A DNA stretch of 64,000 bases from Cephalotrichum gorgonifer (taxonomy: Eukaryota > Ascomycota > Sordariomycetes > Microascales > Microascaceae), in the NCBI GenBank assembly GCA_900312665.1, contig ONZQ02000005.1, positions 846,119-910,118 of the forward strand, written 5' to 3'. Made by a program: the position numbers and the translations under genes. Of the stretch, positions 47,165 through 58,787 are shown piece after piece; the stretch's first letter is position 1; each line of letters opens with the position of its first letter. The notes beneath the pieces are model-generated. The model had not been told where the DNA came from. It ran no database searches and was given only the letters and a program-made list of their open reading frames with translations.

Positions 47165-48844
47165 GTGGGGCGCACTGATCCGCCTCGGTTGGAGATCTCG
47201 TTAGAGGTTCGAGCAGGTGGAGAAGAGTGGGCGCATACAGGGTTGGATTCAGACCTCCATGAAGAATAAGGTTTCAGCCCTAATTTGAAAATTCTACAGA
47301 CATGATCGTCACCTCTCTACGCGCCATCACGTGTGAAGCCGGGAGAAGATATGACGCGTATGCGATACCGCGATCGCTTTAAATATGGAATATGCATACT
47401 TAGTTGCATAGAGTATGTATAAGGCGCCCAGCAAGCAGATACCGCTTGTCATGTATGAATTCATATGTATGCTGAGGTATAAGTGGGTAAAATGAGTAAA
47501 GCTGTAGGTTGTGGCGTCCAGTGGAATATTTTGAAGGCCTCGATTATCGGACAACGGGCTTTTGTACAGGGGGGTTCCGTACAAAAACCCCCCACTGACT
47601 TCCGAGCATTACATAGTATTACAAATACTCCGTACATGAGTGTCCAATATGCACATACTAGTGCGTCGTGGCCAGCCAACCGCCACAATACAACAGCCTA
47701 ATAAGTAGAACATTGCTGAATTAGTTATCACTTTCAACACCACCGCTAGGATTCGCGACATGTGATTGAGAGACCGCGACCCCTGTTCTATGCCATGATT
47801 TGGAACCATACGAATAATGCCTTTTTTCCTCACTTTAACTAGTCAAGGATTCATTTCCCGGGAATATAATTTCATTCCTCCCCGGCATATAGAGACGCCC
47901 GGACGAGTGACTGGTTACCTTCTACCCAGGAGCTCATATAACTTTTAATGTCATCTCCTGTTAAGATTCCTTTTTGTTAGTTGTCCCGGTCTCTAGGGCG
48001 ATATAGTAAATAACTACGCAGAGGGAGAGAGCTGGCAATAACGTCATGGAAGAGTAGATTGGCCAGTGTAAGGGGTGGATAGCTAGAGCTTCTAGGAAGT
48101 CCTGTGTTGTCTTACATACTCGGACATGAGAGGTGGGTGAGTACTAGTGAAGTAGGAATAATTTGAATGCGAGTGGTAATGCCAGTCTTGCACACAGGTC
48201 ACCTATGCAGCGTGGCACGAAAATTTGTTGTCATCACATCCTGGTAAGCGCAGCGTCGTAATATGCGGTCGTATGAAGCAGCAGGACTATGGGGCAAGTG
48301 AGGGATGGAATTAACTGGTATCAAGGTCATCGTGAACTACCAGGCCCAGTTGCGCCCCTTGTACTGATACCTCTGTCAACGTGGTATCAATGTCGGACGC
48401 TGTGGTCCTGGCTACACCGATGTCCGTCGCCGATCACTCCCCAGTTTTTATGCGGGTTTAATAAGGTCGTACCATACAAGTATTTAGAGTGTAGCCAACA
48501 GGGGGTGTTTCCGTGGCGGTACACGCTAGTCAGTACATGTATTAAGCAAACGGAAAGCACACATCTTACTGCTGCAGCCATGCTGACAGCTTGAGCGCTT
48601 ATTGTCCAAGACCTCATGCTCCGTATATATATACTTACGGCTACCCCCTTGTGGGGCGAACGCTTTTACTCTTGTCCGAAAAGCCCATCACCCCCATTTA
48701 ATTTCTCCTCGACATTTGGAACCCGCCCACGGAATGTCTGAGTTGCCCTCTCGCGACAAAACACCTGCTCCTGCTTCCACTCTTGAACCCAACCTTGGAT
48801 CGGGACGAGACCAAGAGGATATCAGGAAGGACAATAACAATACC
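47165..48844. other. Intergenic region
   Basis: About 1.7 kb between divergent genes. An AT-rich near-palindrome CCGTATATATATACTTACGG (48619-48638) lies about 210 bases before the lipase ATG and may include its TATA box. An in-frame ATG at 48734 could extend the lipase N-terminus. Other open frames lack motifs. Confidence 0.5.
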
Positions 48845-50137
48845 ATGCGCCCACTTAACTGGCTATTCGGCCTCTGTGTCATCCAGCAGGCAGCCGGAAC
48901 AGCAATTCTCCGCGATGCCGGACCAGATATCCAGCCACTGCCCCCTAGTCAAGACCCGTGGTACCACGCTCCGCCTGGCTTCGAGTCTAGAGCCCCAGGG
49001 GACATCCTTCGCATTCGCCCAGCGCCCGGTAACCTCACTACCGTTGTGGACGGCACCGCAAGCGCTTATCATATCCTCTACCGCACTACTGATGCACGGT
49101 ATAGGCCTTCATGGTCAGTAACGACTTTGTTCATTCCAACGTCTGTCTACTTTTCTCCCTCGGGAAAGGCGGCTCTGTTGTCTTACCAGCTTGCATACAA
49201 CACTGCCAACCTTGACTCCGCCCCATCCATCGGCCTGTACTGGGCACTAGCGCAGGATAATACACAACTTGGCATCCAGTCCCAGGCCTCATTCATCAGC
49301 TACCTCCTCTCACAGGGCTGGATAGTCAATACCCCCGATTTCCTGGGCCCTACTTCTGCTTTCGGAGCCAGTGTCCAGGCGGGCCATGCAACCCTCGACT
49401 CACTTCGCGCAGTCCACAATCTATCCAATCTGACCGGAGCCTCGGAGATTAATACTGCCATCTGGGGCTACAGCGGGGGGTCCATCGCCACAGGCGCTGC
49501 AGCCGAGTTGAAGGAGCGGTACGCCCCCGAGCTCGAGATCGCGGGCGCCGTGCTTGGCGGACTAGTCGATGATATCTCAAGCGACTTCGACAATCTGAAT
49601 CAGAGTCCTATAGCCGGAACACTAATAGCCGCTTTGCTCGGGATTACCGCGCAGTACCCTGAGGTAAAGGCCTACCTTGAGAGCCGACTGGTTCCGGAGA
49701 CGAGGGACGAGTTTTTGTCAGTCAGGGATATCAATGTCTCTGACGCGGTGATGAAGTTTGCCGGGAGGGATATCTACCAGTACTTCAAGGGAGGTGCTAA
49801 GGACCTCCAAGCGCCAGAACTGAAGAAAGTGTATCGCGCTCAGGCAAAGATTGGATACAAGGGGGTTCCGGAGATGCCGCTGTTCGTGTATAAGGCGATC
49901 GGGGACCAATTTTGTCCGGTGGAGCAGACGGATAGGACGATCGAGAGATGGTGTGGTGCTGGGGGAGATATCACGTATGAAAGGAATACGGTGGGGGAAC
50001 ATGTGTCTGAGATTGAGAACGGGAAGCCACGGGCGATGAGGTGGCTTTGGAGTGTGTTTAATGGGTCATATGACCGACATGGGGAGGGGTGTATCATTCG
50101 GGATGTCACCGAAGACGTCGCTGCTGGGAAACGATAG
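48845..50137 (+). CDS. Secretory lipase (LIP family)
   Basis: Extracellular triacylglycerol lipase of the fungal secretory-lipase family (PF03583), alpha/beta-hydrolase fold. Single exon, 430 residues from the ATG at 48845, chosen because a signal peptide (MRPLNWLFGLCVIQQAAGTA) starts there; an in-frame ATG at 48734 would bury it behind 37 polar residues. Family motifs: DPWYHAPPGFESRAPGDILRIR, AYHILYRTTDARYRPSWSVTTLF, LLSQGWIVNTPDFLGPTSAFGA, and the nucleophile elbow IWGYSGGSIATGAAAEL with catalytic Ser. Later are VLGGLVDDIS, then PLFVYKAIGDQFCPVEQTD with the likely acidic residue and RNTVGEHVSEIENGKPRAMRWL with the catalytic His. Cys in QFCPV, RWCGAG and EGCIIRD may form disulfides. Intact. 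Confidence 0.92.
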   Translation: MRPLNWLFGLCVIQQAAGTAILRDAGPDIQPLPPSQDPWYHAPPGFESRAPGDILRIRPAPGNLTTVVDGTASAYHILYRTTDARYRPSWSVTTLFIPTSVYFSPSGKAALLSYQLAYNTANLDSAPSIGLYWALAQDNTQLGIQSQASFISYLLSQGWIVNTPDFLGPTSAFGASVQAGHATLDSLRAVHNLSNLTGASEINTAIWGYSGGSIATGAAAELKERYAPELEIAGAVLGGLVDDISSDFDNLNQSPIAGTLIAALLGITAQYPEVKAYLESRLVPETRDEFLSVRDINVSDAVMKFAGRDIYQYFKGGAKDLQAPELKKVYRAQAKIGYKGVPEMPLFVYKAIGDQFCPVEQTDRTIERWCGAGGDITYERNTVGEHVSEIENGKPRAMRWLWSVFNGSYDRHGEGCIIRDVTEDVAAGKR

Positions 50138-50702
50138 AACTGTTTACTTTTATTCCAGAGAACGAAGCCTATGCTAGCAATACCATGCCACACGTGGCTT
50201 CCTTGCAATCCGAGTACATCTAGTATATCGTCTAGGCGAGGCAAGGCTGGGACCATGTTTGAAGTAAGTGCCGCGGCGCGAACAAATAGTCTGTTGCCTT
50301 AGAAGACATCCATTCGGAGTTTTTTTTTATTAAACTAGCTCCTAATAAGCAAGAATCTACATCGATCTTGATGAATCCGAAAGAAGGTCACTATAATTAA
50401 ACTTAAACCGCCCCCCGTTCCCCCTTCTTCAAGCCCAGTCCCGCCCCCCCCCCCTTCCTTCTTCCCTCCCGGGCCCGGCCAAAGGCAGGCGTCACGGTGT
50501 CGCCTATCCCTTAGCTTTAATTCGAGGCTATCACCCCCTCATCATCACCACGCAGCGGACAATACCAGTGAACGGTTCCTGGAGGCTTCGGAAATATTTT
50601 GCTCAGATAATAATTACAGTTTCCTCGTCCCACGGCTCCTTCTTCAGCTCTGCCACAGCGGCCTCTCCACCCCCCTGACATTCTCCCTGTTTCGGCCGTG
50701 GA
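50138..50702. other. Intergenic region between convergent genes
   Basis: 565 bases with the 3' ends of the lipase and HET genes. A strongly pyrimidine-rich stretch with long C runs lies at about 50408-50480. No gene recognised. Confidence 0.5.
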
Positions 50703-52752
50703 TTAGTTAAGCTGAGCGGCAAGGGAAGTTTCCCAGTTCTCGAACATAGCGATAACATGTGGAGGTGTGATGAATCCCGGGGAATAAAAAAGCGTGAGTA
50801 CCCCAACGCGACGATACTCGTGGATGCCCTTTCGGATTTCACCAGTGGCCTCCAGTACAATCAGATCCAGCGAGGGTAGGTCTTCAAGCATCTGCAATGC
50901 TGCGAAATGTTGGCCAGTGGGAGATAAGTACCTGCATTCGCCTTCTAGGCTTTCCTCTTCGACGATCTTCGAAATATGCCGCTCAAATTCTGACATCGGT
51001 ACCTCCGCTGATTTCCATTCTTCGTTGTAAAGTCTCGGTATTTTCTTCCGGGGACCAGTAATGGTCAGGGTAGCCTGACCACTTTTCAAAGCGCCGAATG
51101 GTTCCTGTGAGTCGACGAGGTCAACCAGTACAGAATCAACCCACGATAATTGCTCAAAAGCCACCGGGTTGTCCTTTTGGCGGTTCTTCGCAATCTCATA
51201 TCCCACGCTAGTCCAACTCCAAGATGGAAAGACAGCAACAGCTCGGGCTCTGTCCGCAGAGTGCCGAGGAATGAGCTTTGCACCTTCAGTGTACCACGTA
51301 AGCCCTCGGACGAGGTCTGGTTTCCACAGACCAGCGACGTATTCATCACTTCGAATTGTGGTGCCGTATATTTTTGCGAGACTTGAAATTGCCGTCAACC
51401 GGTCGCCGGTGTCGTGGAATCTTCTCTTGGTGTATACCTCGATTAGATCATACCATAGCCGAAAAGTCTCGGGATCCTCTATAAAGCCACTTTCTGGGCT
51501 GATTGGCAAGTAGTTTCGAAACCTTTTAAATTTTGTGAACATCCCGAATTTCCAGAGCCATCCGGACCCGAAGGAGACGTCATCTGAGAGTGCCAGGGCT
51601 TCAGTGATCACCTCGTTGACGCTTCTTGTTACTCCTCTTTCAAATTGCCGTTCTTCGCAGCACTCCCAAATCATTTGAGAAGTCGTGTAGTGCAGCAGTC
51701 GGTTGGGAAGCAGGCCTTCTTGCATCGTCCATCCTCGGTTGCTCCAGGGCCCATTGCGTTCGTTTTCATCCTCGTTCCATTCTGCCGAGATAAACACTCC
51801 TGGCGGAGAACCGGTCGTAGTAGATTCCGTGGGCTGATCGCCAGATGATGAGATGCGAATGTATTGGAATTTTCGCTCCTTAAGAAATCCGTCCTTGACA
51901 GAGTTTGAGCTGCCCACAGCCAGCGTCACTGTTGACCCCCCATAGATTTCATCCATCCTCGGAGCCTGCTCGTTCCAGTCTTTGGGGTCGTTCTTGTCTT
52001 GTATGATGCACAATGCATAACACCCATGGTGTCCTTGGTGAGCTGTATCGAAGGTTCTGCATCTTCTCCCCAGCAGTAGCTTAGCGACGACCATTCCACT
52101 AGCTGAGAACTGGGGGAGGTTTCCACGAGAAAAGGATTCTGGCTTTCATCGCCGACGTCAATAAGTCGTTTTGGCGTCTTCTGTAGATGAGCCGGGGGTT
52201 TGCAAGTATCATGGTTGTTCGAACAATTCCTCAACCAGCTGCGAGCAATAACAAAGGATGCTTTGGAGCCAGGGTCCTTTTCAAGCAGTTTTAGAATCGG
52301 GGGCGAACTATCTTCCTGTATCTTGCAAATCTGGAAGAACTCATCCACTGGGGACAAGTATTAGTCTTTATCACTAATGTTTGCAAAGTACTACTTACCC
52401 AGATCCCTGTTCATATACATGTCAAGACCACACAGTTTAGTCAGTTGTCCTTCAATATCGAGGCACACCTCAATCTTGCTGCGATCTGCACGGATGATGA
52501 TGGGCAAGCCCCTGGTCATTTCCGCATCAAGGAGGCTTTTTTTCTCCAAGGCCTGGAATATGACGGCACAAAGAGTGCAATCTCCGCTTGATTTTTCGAT
52601 CTCGAAATATCGTCGTGGTGCTCAACTCTAGGTGAGTTCCTAGGGGGATCATAATCCCCGCCATTTGCTCCCTGCCTATCCCGACATTCCGTAAGACAAG
52701 CAAGTAGGAGATAGCGGAATTTTACACCTCTGCATGTTGCACACAAGGGCAT
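50703..52752 (-). pseudogene. HET-domain (heterokaryon incompatibility) gene with deleted domain core
   Basis: Related to the HET proteins that trigger cell death on fusion of incompatible fungal cells. The N-terminal part spans 52752 to about 52020 over several exons (MPLCATCRGVKFRYLL, a CTLCAVIFQALEKKSLL block, DEFFQICKIQEDSS, and the first HET motif SSLSYCWGEDAEPSIQLTKDTMG). The C-terminal part, in another frame from about 52030 to 50703, starts at ALCIIQDKNDPKDWNEQAPRMDEIY and continues with NRGWTMQEGLLPNRLLHY, the family's WTMQE motif, and a 350-residue tail. Between the two conserved motifs the usual 30-40 residues (the LPxTxxDA...LGxxYLWVD block) are absent, and the frame changes at about 52015-52035. 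No intron fits. The gene therefore appears inactivated by an internal deletion; the two halves remain otherwise open. Confidence 0.78.
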
Positions 52753-53202
52753 TTTCAAAGTTGGCGGAAGTGAACGAGGTAAAAAAAATTGGAGGAATTA
52801 TGCTGGTGCTAGATGAAATAATGTATTGGGATCTCGACGAGTCTATATCCAATGTTGTTATGCATGTTGGTTGGAAGGCGTGGCAGCCAATGTGCTAATC
52901 CACCTCTCATGCTGCCTGCACTGCCCCCATCTACAGGTGTGTGCAAACATTTATCCAAACATATTGTATTGCCCGCACCATTTGTGGACAAGTACCCAGC
53001 AGCAAGGATGGAACACCACAGAGCTGACCCGACAACAAATGTAAAGGGTAGGAAATATGTCCCAGAATATTCCCTAATGCCAGAGTCACTACATTCCCAA
53101 GAACATCAGCCGCGGGGGGGAAGGGAGGGACGGGCGGCTGGCGAGATTCCACGGTCAAGCTCAAAGTCCAAAAGCCTCACAAACAGCAAAAAGATGGATG
53201 TA
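52753..53202. other. Intergenic region
   Basis: 450 bases between the HET pseudogene and tRNA-Gly, containing the HET promoter. No recognised feature. Confidence 0.5.
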
Positions 53203-53283
53203 TGCACTAGCCCGGAATTGAACCGGGGGCTGGTCGAAGTCGCGGAATGGCAACGACCAAGTTTACCACTAACCCACTAGTGC
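53203..53283 (-). tRNA. tRNA-Gly(GCC): tRNA-Gly (GCC) with a short intron, second copy
   Basis: All 81 bases, including the intron of about ten bases after anticodon GCC, are identical to the gene at 32155-32235 and on the same strand. The flanks differ after a few bases. A T5 terminator lies at 53192-53188. Confidence 0.92.
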
Positions 53284-53829
53284 TTCAATGATGATTTGTG
53301 CCCTATTCGGGTGTTTAGACTCTCTTCAGGGTGAGCGGGAATTTGTGTATTGGTACATAAGTCACAGACGTCACGGACATGACCACTCTTCCGCAGATTT
53401 GAACCTTGGGAGATACAATGGTATTGCTTATCCATGGAAGATAAGTATATAGCTAGGAAGCGGCCAACAGCGGAGGGAGCCGCCATGCCAAGCGACGGCA
53501 TAGCTGGCAACTTTGATGAGCTCCTTGAACTCTATACCACGTAAATATTCCTGGTAGGATTGAGGCCATGCGCGTACGTCTCGGCAGGGATGGGGAGGCT
53601 TATGACTTCTTAAGCAAGATCTACAGCATTAGAGTTCCCATCCAGTACCCCAGTCAGCAAGCGTCCACTCGGGATACCGATGTAAGCCTTATGCATTGGG
53701 GTCAGGTCGTCAACAAATGGTTTCTTATTTTTGAATTAGTTGTCAAGCACGAAGCGACTAACAGGCCAGTGTGGCTCCAGTTCTCGCTCCTCCGTCTCCC
53801 TGTCAAGCCTGTGTTTGAAACTAATACTG
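53284..53829. other. Intergenic region
   Basis: 546 bases between tRNA-Gly and the end of the next minus-strand gene. Nothing recognised. Confidence 0.5.
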
Positions 53830-55989
53830 TCACTTCTCCGTAAACGTGCCCTCTCCCCACCCATACACCCTTCTCAGCCGCTTCGCGAATATGAGAACCC
53901 TGAAGCCCTCAATCTGCGACCCGTGCGGCCGGTGCAGCGTAAGCGACCTCTTCACAGCCAGCGCACCGGGCGGCAGGAACGTATACACGGACCCGAACTT
54001 GGGCACGACGGAGAACCCCAGCTCTGCCATTGCCGACTCGAACGCCGACCACGCCACCGACCCCCGACTCTGCGACCTGTCGAACAGCGCGGAGAACACA
54101 TCAGCAGTCGCGGAGCTCACCTTGAAGGTCGGCAACGGTGGGGCCGGAGACTCGGGTGCGGGTTGTTCGGGAGCGAGCTCGTATGTAGTGGACTCGAGTG
54201 GGCGAGTCTTATCCTTCTGCTGCGTAACGGGCTGTTCGAATTTCGGTGTGGGCTCGGAAGTGGGCGGGAAGTGAGGGATGTTGGCGGTGCCCTCCTTCTG
54301 TTTCTGCTTCTGCTGCTCTAGCTTAGCTTTCGCCTCCTGGTATCGAGCGTGGATATCGGCGATGCACTCGTCGATCACGTCGTAGTATAAAAGCCCCATC
54401 TTCGTGCCGGACTTGTCGGCGACGAATAGCTCAAGGGCCTTTAGCGCACCTTGAGCTACGCCGGGTTCTAGCAGGTTATCGATCGGCACTACGAAGTCTC
54501 GCAGGTCCACGTCTTTCTTTAGCGCGTTCATCTCCGCCTTGAGCCTCCCGCTATGCGAGATGAAGGATTGTCCCAGCTTGCGGGAGAGTGGGGGTGCGGC
54601 TATAGCCGATAGACCCTGGATGAAAGTGGCTATGACCACGAGGTCCGATAGGGCGTCGACCTCACGCTCGAAGAGCTGTTCCCGCTGTGAAGGGTGGGCC
54701 TCGTGGAGCTCGGCCAGCTTCCGGATCCACTCGATAGCTTTCGCAGGGGTGGTCTCGGACTGGCATAGGCGCAGCATGTAGTGGAGCTGCGGGTTAGAGC
54801 GGGTCAGGTCCTCCGGCTTCGCCTTCCCCTTCATCCCAACGCGCGGATTTCCGGCCTTGTCAAAGGCGTTCGAGGTTCGCTGGAACCACTTGGAGCCGGT
54901 CCCCGTCTGCACGTGGCGCTTGAAGAGGGCCTGGGCACGGGCATATTCCATGTGGCATACGTTTGAGACCTCCTGGAGGATTGTGGATCGGAATACCTTG
55001 TCGCCTGCGGGGGTTTGCTGGAAGAGCTCGAGGAGGCGGTTTAGGTAGTTCCAGATGGTGGCGGCTTGGATGGCGTCGTGGATAGTCTCGAAGAAGGCGG
55101 CGCTGATGTACTTGTCAGTGTGGGCGGGTAGTGTGCGCCCTTTTTCATCTGGAATCAGCTCGGGTCGACTGAAGAAGTAGGCATTAACAGCGTGCGCGAG
55201 GACGACAGGCTCGGTCGTGAGCAGACTCAGGTACTCTTCGAGCGTATCCTTTTGGTCGCTGGCGGAGGCGATCAGGTCCGGGAGAGTAGCTTTCGTCTGG
55301 GCCTGTATGCTTAGCTTGGAGAGGGCAGCGGTTACGGCCTGATCGGGCTTCTTGACGTTCTTCTTCTTTGTCCTGGTGAGCGAGCCCTGTTCCAGGATAT
55401 CCTCGACGATGATGTTCAGGGACTGTAGGAGGTAGAGCTGCCTTAGCATGATCAGCTCGCCGGTGGACTGCGGAATGAAGGCGCCGGCTTGCATGGCTGT
55501 TGTGAAGCCTTTAAGGATCTCGTCGCGGTTGGGGCCTGGGATGGTGTAGGATACTCCGTATTGTTCGTTGTCCATGAACAAGGAATAGGAGTCTTTGAAC
55601 GGGTTGGCATGGCAGAGGTTCCTCCTCTCCATCATATCGAGGATGACATTGGCATCGCCGGGGCGTCCAGTGGTAGGGTCATCGTGGTACTGGTCGAGGA
55701 GGCTGGTAGTGGCCCGGCGTTTCAGCATGGCCAGAAGGGGTTCCGGGCCCGAATACGCGGTGTCCCGCAGATTCCACTCCGGAATGAACTTGCACACGTT
55801 ACCGAGGGCTCTATCCATAGAGTGCTCCAGTACGACTCCATCTGGAGTGCCAGCCTTCATGCAAGTTGCCCGTTTAACCCCGTCGAACGAGCGCCAGAAC
55901 TCCTCAATGGCAGGGCCGTGCTTCGCGTACTTCCGGGCCAGGTCGCTCTGGAGCTCCTTGAGCATGTCGGGTGATGTGGCCTGGTCCAT
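53830..55989 (-). CDS. Large conserved fungal protein with HicA-like C-terminal domain
   Basis: Single-exon protein of 719 residues from the ATG at 55989 (MDQATSPDMLKELQSDLARKY); a start at 56064 would add a Pro/Arg-rich stretch. The first 570 residues are helical and resemble an uncharacterised fungal family; FIPEWNLRDTA, YSLFMDNEQYGVSYTIPGP and NYLNRLLELFQQTPAG are distinctive blocks. A Lys/Gln coiled coil (YQEAKAKLEQQKQKQKEG) and a Pro/Glu linker lead to a final domain of about 90 residues: SVAWSAFESAMAELGFSVVPKFGSVYTFLPP, then SLTLHRPHGSQ with a His, and RVLIFAKRLRRVYGW. This pattern matches the HicA-like fold (double-stranded-RNA-binding-like; bacterial members are mRNA interferases), with His of LHRPH in the place of the usual active-site His. 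Fungal function is unknown. Confidence 0.75.
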   Translation of the reverse strand: MDQATSPDMLKELQSDLARKYAKHGPAIEEFWRSFDGVKRATCMKAGTPDGVVLEHSMDRALGNVCKFIPEWNLRDTAYSGPEPLLAMLKRRATTSLLDQYHDDPTTGRPGDANVILDMMERRNLCHANPFKDSYSLFMDNEQYGVSYTIPGPNRDEILKGFTTAMQAGAFIPQSTGELIMLRQLYLLQSLNIIVEDILEQGSLTRTKKKNVKKPDQAVTAALSKLSIQAQTKATLPDLIASASDQKDTLEEYLSLLTTEPVVLAHAVNAYFFSRPELIPDEKGRTLPAHTDKYISAAFFETIHDAIQAATIWNYLNRLLELFQQTPAGDKVFRSTILQEVSNVCHMEYARAQALFKRHVQTGTGSKWFQRTSNAFDKAGNPRVGMKGKAKPEDLTRSNPQLHYMLRLCQSETTPAKAIEWIRKLAELHEAHPSQREQLFEREVDALSDLVVIATFIQGLSAIAAPPLSRKLGQSFISHSGRLKAEMNALKKDVDLRDFVVPIDNLLEPGVAQGALKALELFVADKSGTKMGLLYYDVIDECIADIHARYQEAKAKLEQQKQKQKEGTANIPHFPPTSEPTPKFEQPVTQQKDKTRPLESTTYELAPEQPAPESPAPPLPTFKVSSATADVFSALFDRSQSRGSVAWSAFESAMAELGFSVVPKFGSVYTFLPPGALAVKRSLTLHRPHGSQIEGFRVLIFAKRLRRVYGWGEGTFTEK

Positions 55990-57990
55990 GGTGACGAGTT
56001 GCGCGCCCACCGGCTGTGAGTGACGTCGTGGGGGTGGAGGGCGGCAGAATTGAGACGATGGCACACTTCCCAGACGAAAGTCGTGTCGAAAAGATGCCGT
56101 CTGATTCTGAGATGGAGATGGAGAAAGCCCAAAGCGGGTCCAAAGCTATTCCATCATGCTATCAAGATGGTGGGGTTTGTGCGGGGTGCCGTGCATGGAT
56201 TGTTGGGAGATGGATGTGATTACCTAATGTACCTAATGTTCTTCTTCAGCCATGGATGTCTCATGATTCCGAAATCTCTCGGGAGCTAACGCTTGGTTGC
56301 TCGTAGTTCGGGGGTAGGCGGTGTCCAAAATCCCGCGAGGCGAAGCATTCATTGCAGGTGCTCAGGGCCGCGACCGATATCATGTCTCGGTAATCACATC
56401 GTGCTGTGGATAAAGCGGGGAGATGCGGGACGGGACGGATGCTACCACACACCGGGCCTCGTCTCCCTTATTACCAGCAGGGTCACAATCTTCAGACCTG
56501 GGCTGATATCGGAGAGTGCAGCGAGAGTGCGCCTCTGTAACTTGGCGTGTGCGGCGGCAGAACTCTGCTGGGCGTAAGACTAGGGTCAAGAGAATAATAG
56601 CGCATCCTTCTTTCATATCCGACACGCGATCATGGGCTTGAGGTTCCAGGGTATTGTCAGCTTCACCTCTTGTTGGTCGTCGTCCACTATTTCCCTTGTG
56701 CTCGACTCACTCTAGCGACCGCTTATTCACGCTAACCTGCTCGGCGGACATGTAGAATGAGCGAGCGAGGACTGGAGATAGGGGCTGTTTATATTTCTAG
56801 GGCATATACATCAACAGAGAGGACGAAATTAGACGAAGAGAAGAGCGGAAATACAATTTCTTATTCGGATGAGAACAGGATAGGCTAGCCGATGTTGAGT
56901 ATTCGTCCGTCGAACGTTAGATAACTAACCTTGGCCCGGAAACAAGACGAGCCAGGATTCAGTTACCAGTGAAAGGTTGGCCTTGAGGATTTAGCTTCCT
57001 CGTCGCCGTAAATCATTCAAATCTAATGAGCCCAGAGTCAATGGGCATGTTAAGTGGCCTCACAAGCTGTAAGGGACAGTGAGACCCAAAATGATGTTTG
57101 GGTATTGTACGAAGTAGTGTATTTACCCCATGGAAGATAGGTATTTTTAATATTAGCCCTGCTGGGGAAACGCCCATGCGTTCTTCGGAGTTCAAGCAAT
57201 CGCTGGGTGGCACCAGTATTACAAAGAATTCAGGGTCACACTCAAGGCATTCCAAGGATTCTTGTCCAGCATCCTAGCCAATGACAATACCCATGAGCGA
57301 CGACATGTCAGATCCGCCCCATAAGGATTTGCATAATGTCCTAGAATAGTAAAGGATCAGTCTCATAGTGGAGACCAATTTAAAACAGGACCGCATGGAA
57401 GGACAAGCTGAGTCGGCAAAAAACCGGTTTGACGTCGATCGTATCCACATGTCTAGAAGCGAGCCCAATGAAGTATAACCCCCGATCATCCCAGTAAGGC
57501 GCAGTCTCCTTCCTGCCACATTGTGAATGCGCTTCCTTTGTATAAAAAGCGCTGGCCTTGCAACATACGCGTGATCCGGGCGCTAGATCCACCTTGCCGA
57601 CCGAGCATCTTCAGGAGGTTAGCCCGTCCGGAGGTGAATACTTCAAAGCGGAACACATCTAGCGCCTAAGCAGCCAGCCGCCACCTCCGGCTAACGGCAT
57701 CTATAGCTGCAGCCGCCCAGACGACAGTACTCCGATCCCGACGGCCCAGGCAGGGGCTGTACTCCCATGCCGGTGGGGTAGCTCACAAACAAACCGTCAG
57801 CTTACTTATTATGCAATTGATCCATGCTCAATAACGGGACGTTTCAAAGCACAGCCCCTTATTTCCATCGTCTCCCGCCCCCACACCCTTCTTCTTCCCC
57901 CGGAACGCCTTTTTGGTTTCCTGACTTGAAGACTTCCGAACTGCTTTCGACTCTATTTCCTGGGAGCACGCAAGCGGGCCCATTGAAGTC
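55990..57990. other. Intergenic region (2.0 kb)
   Basis: Lies between divergent genes. Frames of 60-95 codons on both strands lack motifs and overlap one another. The right end (57860-57990) is C/T-rich and probably promoter. No RNA gene or repeat recognised. Confidence 0.5.
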
Positions 57991-58787
57991 ATGGCCCAGC
58001 CGACGCCCACGATTCCGGATGGTATAGAAGCCGTGCAACACCACAACTATCCCGAAGTCGTCCCATCACCGGCACTACTGAGCGGAAAGGAGAGCTATAC
58101 GCCTTCATCAGGCCCACAATATGCCCTCCCCGTCTCCCCCCCAGAGAAGAAAATTCTTGGGCTGCGTAGGACAACGTTCCTACTCCTCCTACTCCTTATA
58201 CTAGTCGTCGTCGTTGCTGCAGTAGGAGGTGGAGTCGGCGGTTCAATGGCGGTAGACAATGCATACAAGTACGCGCATCCCATCCGTTCCCATCGCCAGC
58301 TTGATCTCATACTTACCTTTTGCCTCGTGTCGGCAGACGTGGCCTAGCCGAAGGGTCCGCAACAGCCCCGACCCCAACCGAAACCGCCCCATCCCCGACC
58401 GCAACATCAGACCGCGTCTCCGCCCCGCCGAGCGAAGGTATCCTAGCACTCGACTGTCCCAACCTATCCGCCACAACGAATGATGTTCAAATCGGCGGCA
58501 CGAAAACTACCTTCCGCGCGACCTGCGGGGCCAACCACCCGGGAAACGACATGACGCTCTTGCCCGCGTACAGCTTCCACGACTGTATGCTGGCCTGCGC
58601 GGCGTTTAACGCTGTTGATGGACTGGGGGACGCAAAATGCGTCGGGATACACTTCAACGCCAAGCTTAGCCTTCTTAGTAGCAATGGGGGCAACTGTTGG
58701 CTGAAGAGCAAGCTGGGGAATGTAGAGTTGAGTACGGATAAGGAAACGACGAATTTGATGATTGCGGGACAGTTGTTGGAGGATTGA
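57991..58787 (+). CDS. Single-pass membrane protein with Cys-rich ectodomain
   Basis: Exons 57991-58268 and 58337-58787 total 729 nt (242 residues). A Pro/Ser-rich cytoplasmic N-terminus is followed by basic LGLRR and a strong transmembrane segment (TTFLLLLLLILVVVVAAVGGGVGG), so it is probably a type II protein. The ectodomain begins with a Thr/Pro/Ser-rich, likely O-glycosylated stalk (TAPTPTETAPSPTATS), then a domain of about 120 residues with six Cys (LDCPNLS, RATCGAN, HDCMLACAAF, AKCVGIHF, GNCWLKSKLG). The spacing, with CMLACAAFN and the GNCWLKSK turn, resembles PAN/Apple-like domains that occur on many fungal surface proteins. The intron uses donor GTACGC and acceptor GGCAG. Ligand and role are unknown. 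Confidence 0.75.
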
